Virus record (IMG/VR): IMGVR_UViG_3300021185_002377
Location: 1-24,632 of that record
Source: a virus
Reading direction: 5' to 3' (one strand)
DNA length: 24,632 bases
In this document: positions 1 through 6,685 of the stretch, in pieces
How positions within the stretch are numbered: position 1 is the stretch's first letter
Layout: each line of letters starts with the position of its first letter
Position numbers and translations under genes: made by a program
The notes under the pieces: model-generated
Seen by the model: only the letters and a program-made list of their open reading frames with translations
What the model was told of the DNA's origin: nothing
Database searches by the model: none

Positions 1-53
1 TGGGAGGGCACCCGACCCCGATTTTTTTTCACATAATTAAAATTTTTTTAAAA
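1..53 (+). other. AT-rich leader upstream of the small terminase gene
   Basis: The first 53 bases hold a GC-rich run (GGGAGGGCACCCGACCCCG), eight T residues at 22-29, then an AT-rich stretch up to the GTG at 54. No Shine-Dalgarno motif is visible. The run followed by T8 resembles the tail of an intrinsic terminator, but I cannot draw a good stem. The terS frame stays open to the window edge, so a start further upstream cannot be excluded, although the upstream translation does not look like protein. Reading 2-40 could equally be the last codons of an upstream gene ending in TAA. Confidence 0.35.
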
Positions 54-707
54 GTGGACAAAAAAAACACCGGAAAAATTGACCGATCAATTATTCAAGG
101 CGACCAGGCAAGGAAAATCCTGGAAGCAGATCTGAAAAATATTGTCTCGAAAGTTGCGTCCGGAAAAACTTTATCGGCTCGAGAGAGAAAAGTCATTGAA
201 GAAGCAACCTCTGAAAAAGACGAAGCGGAATCAGTAGGTGATTTGATCGAGATCCTGGGAATGACCAGGTCGAACTTTTACAAATACAAAAAGCGGAAAG
301 GATCACCGGATGGGAACTCGATTTCACAATGGAAGAAATTCATTGCAGAGTCGCAACTTGCCGGAGAAACGGAGCAGATCACTCCGGAAGAAATTATTCA
401 ACTCAAGGCAAAGCTATTAAAAGAAAAAGCATCCAGGGAGGAGATTGAACGAAAACTCAAAGAGATCCGGCTCGACCGGGAGGTTCAAGGGTTTGTTCCT
501 TTATCCCAGGCGAAGGAAGCAATTACTCGAGTCCTAGAACCCCTCTCGAGGGTCATTGAAGGTATTCCTAAGAAGTATGCTCTCCGGGTGAACCCGGTGG
601 ATCCAGATCATGCGGAGGAAATGCTCCGAGAAATGGTTCGAGAATTAAAAACACAAGTCCAGGACACTAGGGCACCGAAAATTTCAAAACAGAAAGGCGT
701 AAAATGA
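54..707 (+). CDS. terS: Putative terminase small subunit (DNA packaging)
   Basis: This 217-residue protein is probably the small terminase subunit, which recognises the phage packaging site and hands DNA to the large subunit. Residues about 60-82 look like a helix-turn-helix (VGDLIEILGMTRSNFYKYKK). Residues 110-145 form a charged helix with coiled-coil character. The C-terminal part (about 150-200, with LEPLSRVIEGIPKKYALRVNP) resembles the helical segment of lambda Nu1-like subunits that contacts the large subunit. The start is a GTG without a clear ribosome site. The stop overlaps the next ATG (ATGA at 704-707), and a large terminase gene lies one gene downstream, which supports the role. 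A different DNA-binding packaging factor is possible. Confidence 0.7.
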   Translation: MDKKNTGKIDRSIIQGDQARKILEADLKNIVSKVASGKTLSARERKVIEEATSEKDEAESVGDLIEILGMTRSNFYKYKKRKGSPDGNSISQWKKFIAESQLAGETEQITPEEIIQLKAKLLKEKASREEIERKLKEIRLDREVQGFVPLSQAKEAITRVLEPLSRVIEGIPKKYALRVNPVDPDHAEEMLREMVRELKTQVQDTRAPKISKQKGVK

Positions 708-1909
708 ATATTAAAAACCATACAAAAGAAAAACTTCACGACATCTCGAAAGTAATCGAGAACCCGAGAAATCCGAACAAACACTCGGACTCACAGATTG
801 CAATGCTCTCGAAGATTATTGAGTTCCAGGGGTGGAGGATTCCGATCGTTGTCTCCAATCGGTCTGGGTTCATAGTTCGAGGTCATGGTCGATTGATGTC
901 TGCCAGGAAGCTCGGACTCGAAGAGGTTCCGGTCTCTTTCCAGGATTACGAAAGTGAGGCTCAAGAGTGGGCAGATTTGATTGCCGACAATCGGATTGCA
1001 GAACTTGCGGAGATGGATCGATCAGAACTCAAGGACATCATTCAGCAACTCGACACCGGAGAGATCGACCTAGACTTGACCGGATTCGATCAGGAATCAC
1101 TCGAGGATTTGATGAGTGAATTCTTCGAGCCAGAAGATGGACTGACGGATGATGATAAGATCCCCGAAGATGTGGAAGCAAGATGCAATCTCGGGGATTT
1201 GTGGCAACTCGGAGACCATCGTTTGATGTGTGGAGATAGTACGAACGAACAAATGGTTGAGTTTTTACTTGAGAATAAAAAAGCAGACATAACTTTTTCT
1301 GACCCTCCTTATGGGGTTGATTATGACGGAGGGATTCAATTCACTAATTCTGGAGTAAAGAAAGGATCGAGGCAAAAATTAATAAACGATGATTCTGATA
1401 TTTATGAGAAGGTTATTCCTATTTTTGCAAGGCATACAAACTTCGCAATTTACACATGGTTTGCCGGTACCAAGGCACTAAGTCTTTACAAATCCATTGA
1501 TAAGGTTGGAGAAATTTCTGCATTAATTATCTGGGAAAAAAACGGAGGATATTCCGCCATGAATGCACATTACAAGCAAAAGCATGAACCTTGCATTTAT
1601 TGGAAGGCAAAAAATAGTTCAATGAAGTGGAACGGGTCTTCAAAAGAAAACACAATCTGGACAATCAACAAAGATGGGAAAAATAACTTTCATCCAACGC
1701 AAAAACCGATTGAACTTGCTTGCCGAGCAATTGGAAACCACAAGGCAGAATCCGTCCTCGACCTTTTCCTTGGTTCTGGCTCGACCTTAATCGCTTGCGA
1801 AAAGCTCAAGCGGAAATGCTTTGGCATGGAACTCGACCCTCATTATTGCGATGTGATTATTCAGCGATGGGAAGACTTCACCGGGAAAAAAGCGGAGAAG
1901 ATAAACTGA
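704..1909 (+). CDS. ParB/Srx-like domain fused to beta-class DNA methyltransferase
   Basis: This 401-residue protein has two parts. Residues about 10-115 match the ParB/sulfiredoxin-like domain often fused to phage methyltransferases: IENPRNPNKHSD, then IVRGHGRLMSARKLG. Residues about 160-395 are an N6-adenine or N4-cytosine methyltransferase of the beta arrangement. The catalytic DPPY is at 200-203, before HPTQKP (330-335) and the SAM-binding FLGSGS (355-360). It would methylate phage DNA, for protection against host restriction or to mark genomes for packaging; the target sequence cannot be read from the protein. It sits between the two terminase genes, overlapping the first by ATGA and the second by TGATG. 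The stretch 1201-1740, covering the catalytic motif and likely target-recognition region, has different base composition from its flanks. Confidence 0.9.
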   Translation: MNIKNHTKEKLHDISKVIENPRNPNKHSDSQIAMLSKIIEFQGWRIPIVVSNRSGFIVRGHGRLMSARKLGLEEVPVSFQDYESEAQEWADLIADNRIAELAEMDRSELKDIIQQLDTGEIDLDLTGFDQESLEDLMSEFFEPEDGLTDDDKIPEDVEARCNLGDLWQLGDHRLMCGDSTNEQMVEFLLENKKADITFSDPPYGVDYDGGIQFTNSGVKKGSRQKLINDDSDIYEKVIPIFARHTNFAIYTWFAGTKALSLYKSIDKVGEISALIIWEKNGGYSAMNAHYKQKHEPCIYWKAKNSSMKWNGSSKENTIWTINKDGKNNFHPTQKPIELACRAIGNHKAESVLDLFLGSGSTLIACEKLKRKCFGMELDPHYCDVIIQRWEDFTGKKAEKIN

Positions 1910-3696
1910 TGGACGAAAGACTCCTGGATCATACGTTCAAGATCTTTGAACCGACCAGGAAAGAGTCGGTTGTCGAGTGGGCAGAAAAGAACGCTTATCT
2001 TTCGGAACGAGTAACCGAAATGGCAGGAAGATATTCGACCTCAGAGCATCCATATGTCAGGGAAATCCTTAATCTTTGGCAGAATCCAAAGGTCAAAAAG
2101 ATTTCGTTGTGTTGGGGGTCGCAGACCTCCAAGACTACGACGACCTATATCGGATTAGGATGGGCAATTGATCGAAACCCTTCTCCGATTCTCTGGGTCT
2201 GGTCAAACGAGAAGCAAGCCAGGAACTTCTCGAACGATCGATTCCTACCATTCTGCGAGGACTCGGAGGCAATTGCTCGACACTTACCCAGGACAAGCGA
2301 CGGAAAGGTCGATCGAGATCGAGCCTCTGCCCTCCGTATTGAGTTTGATCGATGCTCGATGAATTTGATCGGAGGACAATCTCAAAGGAATGTCCGAAAT
2401 TATCCGGTCACCTATCTCGTCCTGGATGAGATCGACGTGATCCCGGAAGCAATCCGGAAGGATGTCCATGACCGGGTCAAGGGTCGGAGGTCGTACAAGA
2501 TCTTTCAGTCATCGACACCCATCGAGGAGAATGGAATCTGGGCAGAATATTTGACCGGTGATCGGAGCAAGTATTTCATGCCCTGCCCTCATTGCGAAGA
2601 GGAGATCTCCTTTGAGTGGAAAACCGGAAAGAATGATTATCGTCTGCAATATCCAGGCAAGGCAAAGAGGGACGATGGATCCTATGATTTTGATATCATA
2701 AAAAACGAAACTTTTTATTCCTGCCAATCTTGCGGAGGTCAGATCCAGGACGCTGAAAAATTCCGAATGCTTCGAGAGGGAAAATGGAAATCGACTGCAA
2801 CCGGTGAACCAGGAGTCCGGTCGTTTCACCTCTCGAGCCTTTATTCTCCGACGATCACTTTCGGGGAAATGATGATCAAATGGATCAAGGCTCAAGATTC
2901 CCTGGATGGTCTCAAGCAATTTGTTACCGGTTGGCTTGCCGAGCCGTGGAAGGATGAACTTTTAAACGCAACCGAAGAGGCAACTCATGAACTTTCCGGG
3001 GACTACGAGAGGGGAGACATGATGGGAGAATTTCGATTGATGGCAGTCGATGTCCAGAGAGCTCATTTCGTTTGGTTGGTTCGAGGGTACGACTCAGACG
3101 GAAATTCATTTTTGATCGATCATGGATATGCTCCGTCCTACACCGAACTTGATGAAATATTCGCCCGATATGAATGCTCCGCCTTGGTTATGGATACCGG
3201 TTTCGGGGAACGAACCCAGGAGAATTATGAGGCAATATGGAGGAGAAGATCGAAATGGTGGGCTTGTAAAGGTTGGAAGACTTTATCGACCCCGGTTTCA
3301 ATTAAAGCAATCGATCCATTCTCGGGAACGAATAAGTCAGGGAAATACAAACTCCGACTTCTCCATGTTGACTCGAGCGTCTTTGGTGGAGAGATCCTTA
3401 AACGAAGATCGAAACTCGTTGAGGGTTTTCAAATTTACCGAGAACCAGACAGAGATTATATCAAGCAAATCAATGGAAAATTCATCGTCGAAAGCGTCAC
3501 CCGAACAGGGGAAACAAAGCAAGAGTGGAGGACGAAAAGGCATGGGCAAGACCACTTTTTCGACTGCGAAGTCTACATCCATGCACTCTCGAAAGTCCTC
3601 GGGCTCGGGGCAGTCAAAAAAAAGAAATCCAAGGAAAATGAAAAAGAACAAAAACCAAGAAAAACAAGCAAGCAGAATGAACCGAATTTTTGGTAA
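1909..3696 (+). CDS. terL: Terminase large subunit, lambda gpA-like
   Basis: This is the packaging motor ATPase and genome-cutting nuclease, 595 residues from the ATG at 1909, which overlaps the methyltransferase stop by one base. An in-frame start near 1720 would lie inside the methyltransferase and is not needed. The ATPase domain shows a Walker A variant GSQTSKTT (70-77) and Walker B YLVLDE (169-174). Cysteine pairs CPHC (226-229) and CQSC (272-275) form a zinc-finger-like insert typical of the GpA family. The C-terminal nuclease half has acidic residues in AVDVQ (D381) and VMDTGF (D429), and a later DHFFDCE. The length fits the family (about 600-650). A Lys-rich tail ends the protein, overlapping the following small ORF by 20 bases. 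Confidence 0.93.
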   Translation: MDERLLDHTFKIFEPTRKESVVEWAEKNAYLSERVTEMAGRYSTSEHPYVREILNLWQNPKVKKISLCWGSQTSKTTTTYIGLGWAIDRNPSPILWVWSNEKQARNFSNDRFLPFCEDSEAIARHLPRTSDGKVDRDRASALRIEFDRCSMNLIGGQSQRNVRNYPVTYLVLDEIDVIPEAIRKDVHDRVKGRRSYKIFQSSTPIEENGIWAEYLTGDRSKYFMPCPHCEEEISFEWKTGKNDYRLQYPGKAKRDDGSYDFDIIKNETFYSCQSCGGQIQDAEKFRMLREGKWKSTATGEPGVRSFHLSSLYSPTITFGEMMIKWIKAQDSLDGLKQFVTGWLAEPWKDELLNATEEATHELSGDYERGDMMGEFRLMAVDVQRAHFVWLVRGYDSDGNSFLIDHGYAPSYTELDEIFARYECSALVMDTGFGERTQENYEAIWRRRSKWWACKGWKTLSTPVSIKAIDPFSGTNKSGKYKLRLLHVDSSVFGGEILKRRSKLVEGFQIYREPDRDYIKQINGKFIVESVTRTGETKQEWRTKRHGQDHFFDCEVYIHALSKVLGLGAVKKKKSKENEKEQKPRKTSKQNEPNFW

Positions 3697-3841
3697 TTTT
3701 ATGAGGATTCCTCTCGTTGTGTTTTATTGCATCTCAGCAATATTAATCGGAATCATTGTGGGAGCAATTGCATCCATCGTCCTGCCGATATTTCTACCTT
3801 ACCAGATGATCAAGGTTCGGTTTTTCAAGGATGGAACTTGA
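3677..3841 (+). CDS. Small single-pass membrane protein, unknown function
   Basis: This 54-residue ORF starts inside the last 20 bases of terL and ends 11 bases into the next gene. A hydrophobic stretch at about residues 11-41 (with AILIGIIVGAIASIVLPIF) predicts one membrane helix, flanked by basic residues on both sides. A second start at 3701 (residue 9) would still keep the helix. No clear Shine-Dalgarno motif precedes either start, so translation would depend on coupling to terL. Its frame bridges the gap between two confident genes, which favours it being real. Its role is unknown; a holin-like or membrane-anchoring role is only speculation, since such genes are not usually placed here. 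Confidence 0.5.
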   Translation: MNRIFGNFMRIPLVVFYCISAILIGIIVGAIASIVLPIFLPYQMIKVRFFKDGT

Positions 3842-4604
3842 TGTCAAACTTGAGTCGGAAAGATTCGACTCTGCCCTCAAGATCTTAATGAAGGTCACCG
3901 GGGCAAGCCAGGAACAAGTCATTAAATCAGAATTTCGGTCAATGCTCGGACGAGCAATGGACTTAACTAATCGAGCAGATAAAAGCAAAATCAAAGCTCG
4001 ATTTGATTACCGAGGACTAGGTGGAGAGCAAAGCGATAAGGTTCTCTCCAGGGTCATGATTGATGGAAAGAGAATTTACACGAAATCCGTCCATAAAAAA
4101 GGAATGTGGGTCTCGAGGTATAAGGGCAAAAACGCTAAAAAAGGGAAGGGGAATTACTGGGATCCGAATCGAGTTAATCCTAAGTACAAAAAGGTCAAAG
4201 CCCTATTTGATAAAAAAAGAAAATATGCACTCGCACAAAGTGGGCAATCAAAAGCGACATGGGTTCACCTTGCGAAAAAAATCAACATGAAAGGAATGAA
4301 GCTCGGGAAATATAAGGTTCCTGCTTATGTTCAAAAAGTGATTCTACCCAGGAGACTCAAGGGAAAATTGAATATGAACTTCGGGACAAATCCTCTCGAT
4401 TATTTTGTCGAGTCAGTCAATGCCGGAGATACGGCAACCGCACCGGAAGGAAAGTTCGGGGGATCCGGAGCAAGGAACGCAATGAAATACGCATTCAAAG
4501 GAAGGAAAGATTTTTATTCTGAGAACCTTTCAAAAGGGGTTTTTAACACAACGAAAAAAGCTCTCCGAGCTTACCCGGAACTCCGGATCGAGTTGGACTC
4601 TTGA
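3831..4604 (+). CDS. Basic protein of unknown function between terminase and portal genes
   Basis: I do not recognise this 257-residue protein. It is strongly basic, especially at residues 75-180, with many Lys/Arg clusters and Trp-Val/Trp-Asp motifs (KGMWVSRYKGK, GNYWDPNR). It has no signal peptide or membrane segment. The last third is Gly/Asn-rich (FGTNPLDYFVESVNAG). It overlaps the small membrane ORF upstream by 11 bases and touches the next gene. The position between terL and the connector suggests a head- or packaging-associated protein, perhaps binding DNA, but that is inference from charge and place only. Confidence 0.75.
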   Translation: MELDVKLESERFDSALKILMKVTGASQEQVIKSEFRSMLGRAMDLTNRADKSKIKARFDYRGLGGEQSDKVLSRVMIDGKRIYTKSVHKKGMWVSRYKGKNAKKGKGNYWDPNRVNPKYKKVKALFDKKRKYALAQSGQSKATWVHLAKKINMKGMKLGKYKVPAYVQKVILPRRLKGKLNMNFGTNPLDYFVESVNAGDTATAPEGKFGGSGARNAMKYAFKGRKDFYSENLSKGVFNTTKKALRAYPELRIELDS

Positions 4605-4621
4605 CGATCCGTCGTCTTTTG

Positions 4622-4951
4622 ATGACGACCACTCCCACGACAACACCCGAGCCCACGACGACCCTGGATCCTACGACGACCCCGGAACTTGTCACAAAAA
4701 CTGCAAAAGAGATCGAGCTTCAAGAGTGGCTCGAGATTAGATCGAGTTTAATGAACGCTTTCAAAGAACTAGTGAAAGTTTCAATCAATCAATATTCGAT
4801 CCAGGAACGACAAGTCATCCATGAACGGAGGTCAGAAATTCGCAAGGAAATCCGGATGGCAGATCGGAAAATCAAACTTCTCCAGGGATCAATTCGTGGA
4901 CATCACTCTCCGAGCTTGGAAGGGTTCGGGCAATACGACTCAATAGGATGA
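4622..4951 (+). CDS. Putative gpW-like head-tail connector with Thr-rich N-terminal extension
   Basis: The core (about residues 30-100 from the ATG at 4622) is helical and charged, with an RRSEIRKEI...RKIKLLQ helix and a short glycine-containing tail (EGFGQYDSIG). Together with its place between terminase and portal genes this resembles lambda gpW-type head-completion proteins. In lambda, gpW closes the head after packaging and prepares it for tail attachment. The N-terminus is unusual: residues 2-22 are a Thr/Pro/Glu tract (TTTPTTTPEPTTT then LDPTTTPE) like the fibre linkers far downstream. A TTG at 4601 overlapping the previous stop would add seven residues. The stop overlaps the portal ATG. 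The family call is by analogy and moderate. Confidence 0.55.
   Translation: MTTTPTTTPEPTTTLDPTTTPELVTKTAKEIELQEWLEIRSSLMNAFKELVKVSINQYSIQERQVIHERRSEIRKEIRMADRKIKLLQGSIRGHHSPSLEGFGQYDSIG
4625..4687 (+). repeat. Thr-Pro-Glu low-complexity tract in connector gene
   Basis: Short in-frame repeats of ACG/ACC/ACA Thr codons with Pro and Glu encode TTTPTTTPEPTTT and TTTPE. The composition matches the linkers of the fibre genes at 17.4-21.9 kb, but here the tract is an N-terminal extension of a small head protein. Confidence 0.8.
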
Positions 4952-6435
4952 AAAATAAAACTTTTTGGAACCGGGTTAAGACTGCCGGAAAATATGTCTT
5001 TTCTCGGGAGCACGGATACAACGCAAGCAAGTCCACAAAGAGGCGAGCTAGACGCAGGGAAACGAACCCGAGACCGGAACACCTGGCACTCGATCTTTCA
5101 GATCGTGCTCGAGTCATTGGAACCCTCTTGGACTTCCGGAGAAATAATCCCTTAGTCGCTTCAATTTGCAGGCTCCGGGAGACTGATGTGATTGGTCAAG
5201 GAATCATCCCCCAGGTCAACTCCGGATCTGACGACCTGGACAAAGAACTTGAGGGTCTTTGGTCGGACTATTCAAGGAGTCCAGAGGTTTCGGGGTCAAT
5301 GAATATGAGGGATTTGCAGAAATCACTTTCCTCAATGCCTTTGATTTTTGGCGACGGAGGACTCCTTTTGACAAAGGACGGCAAAGTGCAATTTGTCGAA
5401 GGAGATCGAATCGGAACCCTCGAGGGGCAAGGTTTTTTTAACCGGGAGAACCCGAAGAAATCAAATCCAGGAGGGAAGCGAATTATTGATGGGATTGAAC
5501 TTGATAAGCAGAACCGGGCAATCGCTTATCATATCGGCACCCGGGAGGATGGATTCCTTCAAGATATCCGCAGAATTAAAGCAGAGAATTTTCTTTTTCA
5601 CTTCAAGCGAATCCGTCCGACGCAAACTCGAGGGATTCCGGAACTCGCACCGGTCGCAGATGATCTCCAGGACTTGGATGAATACGATGAGATTGAAATG
5701 ATATCTGCAAAGATTTCTGCGACTCTATCCGCAGTCATTAAACGAGAAGGAGCAATGGATTTTGAGCTCGAGGAACGAGAGCAAGAGGAGGGACGATTAA
5801 ATTCATTTGAGCCCGGTCAATTTCAGTACCTAGAACCGAATGAAGATGTTTCGGTCATTTCCGGCAATCGACCGAATGTTTCTGCGATTGATTATGTGAC
5901 TTATCGACTTCGGAAAATCGGATCATCCCTAGGGATTCCGGTCGAGTTTTTACTCCAGACAATCGGAGAAACTTCATTTTCTGCATCGCAAGGAATGATC
6001 CTTTTATATCAATCAACCATCGAATCCGAGCAACGAGAAATCATCAAAGTGATGGATCGATTGTGGAGGTGGAAGGTTCGGTCGTGGATTGCCAGGAGAG
6101 AAATCGATTTTGATCGAGAGAAATTTGATCCAATGAATCTTCGATGGCAACCCCCTGGATTTCGATGGGTGAATCGCCAGGCTCAAGTTCAATCTGATGC
6201 GACTTACCTCGGACTCGGGGCAATCTCTCTGGACGATATTTCTGCAACTTTCGGACACGACGCTCAGACCTCACTTGCACGAAAAGCAAAGAACATCCAG
6301 GACGCTCAAAGGATTGCAAAAGAATACGGAATCGATGATTGGCAGATGCTCTTCAATCCTTTCCCGACAACTGCACAAGCAAACCTCATCGACCTAATGG
6401 GCAGAGGGGATGGAGTTGACGATTCCCAGGATTAA
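4948..6435 (+). CDS. Portal protein, lambda gpB family
   Basis: This 495-residue protein forms the dodecameric ring at the capsid vertex through which DNA is packaged and ejected. Family features include the basic N-terminus, RNNPLVASICRLRETDVIGQG (about 65-85), the RGIPELAPVADDLQDLDEYD helix segment (about 230-250) that leads into the stem/clip region, and the aromatic/proline-rich C-terminal segment (WRWKVRSWIARR, about 370-381). The length fits the lambda-type portal family. It starts with an ATG overlapping the connector stop (ATGA), and is followed by a short basic ORF and then the protease, as expected for this module. Confidence 0.9.
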   Translation: MKNKTFWNRVKTAGKYVFSREHGYNASKSTKRRARRRETNPRPEHLALDLSDRARVIGTLLDFRRNNPLVASICRLRETDVIGQGIIPQVNSGSDDLDKELEGLWSDYSRSPEVSGSMNMRDLQKSLSSMPLIFGDGGLLLTKDGKVQFVEGDRIGTLEGQGFFNRENPKKSNPGGKRIIDGIELDKQNRAIAYHIGTREDGFLQDIRRIKAENFLFHFKRIRPTQTRGIPELAPVADDLQDLDEYDEIEMISAKISATLSAVIKREGAMDFELEEREQEEGRLNSFEPGQFQYLEPNEDVSVISGNRPNVSAIDYVTYRLRKIGSSLGIPVEFLLQTIGETSFSASQGMILLYQSTIESEQREIIKVMDRLWRWKVRSWIARREIDFDREKFDPMNLRWQPPGFRWVNRQAQVQSDATYLGLGAISLDDISATFGHDAQTSLARKAKNIQDAQRIAKEYGIDDWQMLFNPFPTTAQANLIDLMGRGDGVDDSQD

Positions 6436-6436
6436 C

Positions 6437-6601
6437 ATGAGAGAAATCGTCAAAAAATATTTAACATCTCGAAACCCTCAACTCTTGAAAAAGATGAGAA
6501 CCGAGGAGATTCGATTTGTGAACCGACCAGAAAACCAACCGAAAAAAAATCCGAAAAATGATTCCAAAAATAAAGAGAATTCTCCGGATCCTATTAAATA
6601 A
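6437..6601 (+). CDS. Short basic ORF between portal and protease genes
   Basis: A 54-residue ORF starts one base after the portal stop, with AGGA five bases upstream of its ATG, a reasonable ribosome site. The product is Lys/Arg/Asn-rich (MREIVKKYLTSRNPQLLKKM, then a Lys/Asn/Pro-rich tail) with no recognisable domain. It could be a small head protein, or a chance ORF in the portal-protease gap. Coupling to the portal stop and the ribosome site make translation plausible. Confidence 0.4.
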   Translation: MREIVKKYLTSRNPQLLKKMRTEEIRFVNRPENQPKKNPKNDSKNKENSPDPIK

Positions 6602-6685
6602 AAAACCAGGATCTGAATTTGTCTCCGTCCCGGCTTTCCCGGGTGAACGAGAAAGATTTTTAAAAATTTTAAACAAAGGTAAATA
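6602..6685 (+). other. Non-coding leader before the protease gene
   Basis: This 84-base gap contains a perfect but short GC stem (CCCGG at 6629-6633 with CCGGG at 6639-6643) and an AT-rich run (GATTTTTAAAAATTTTAAAC) ending in AAAGGT shortly before the ATG at 6686. The stem is only five base pairs and has no adjacent T run, so I do not call a terminator. No sigma70-like promoter stands out. Confidence 0.4.

Noticed and set aside
1720-1908. In-frame upstream extension of the terL reading frame
   Set aside because: It lies inside the methyltransferase gene and translates to an unrelated Pro/Arg-rich stretch; the ATG at 1909 with one-base overlap fits both neighbours.
3122-3676. Long + frame overlapping the 3' half of terL
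   Set aside because: It is a shadow of terL; only its last part, from 3677 on, lies mostly outside terL and has a coherent membrane helix.
6629-6643. CCCGG-CTTTC-CCGGG hairpin before the protease gene
   Set aside because: The stem is only five pairs and no T run follows directly, so I do not call it a terminator.
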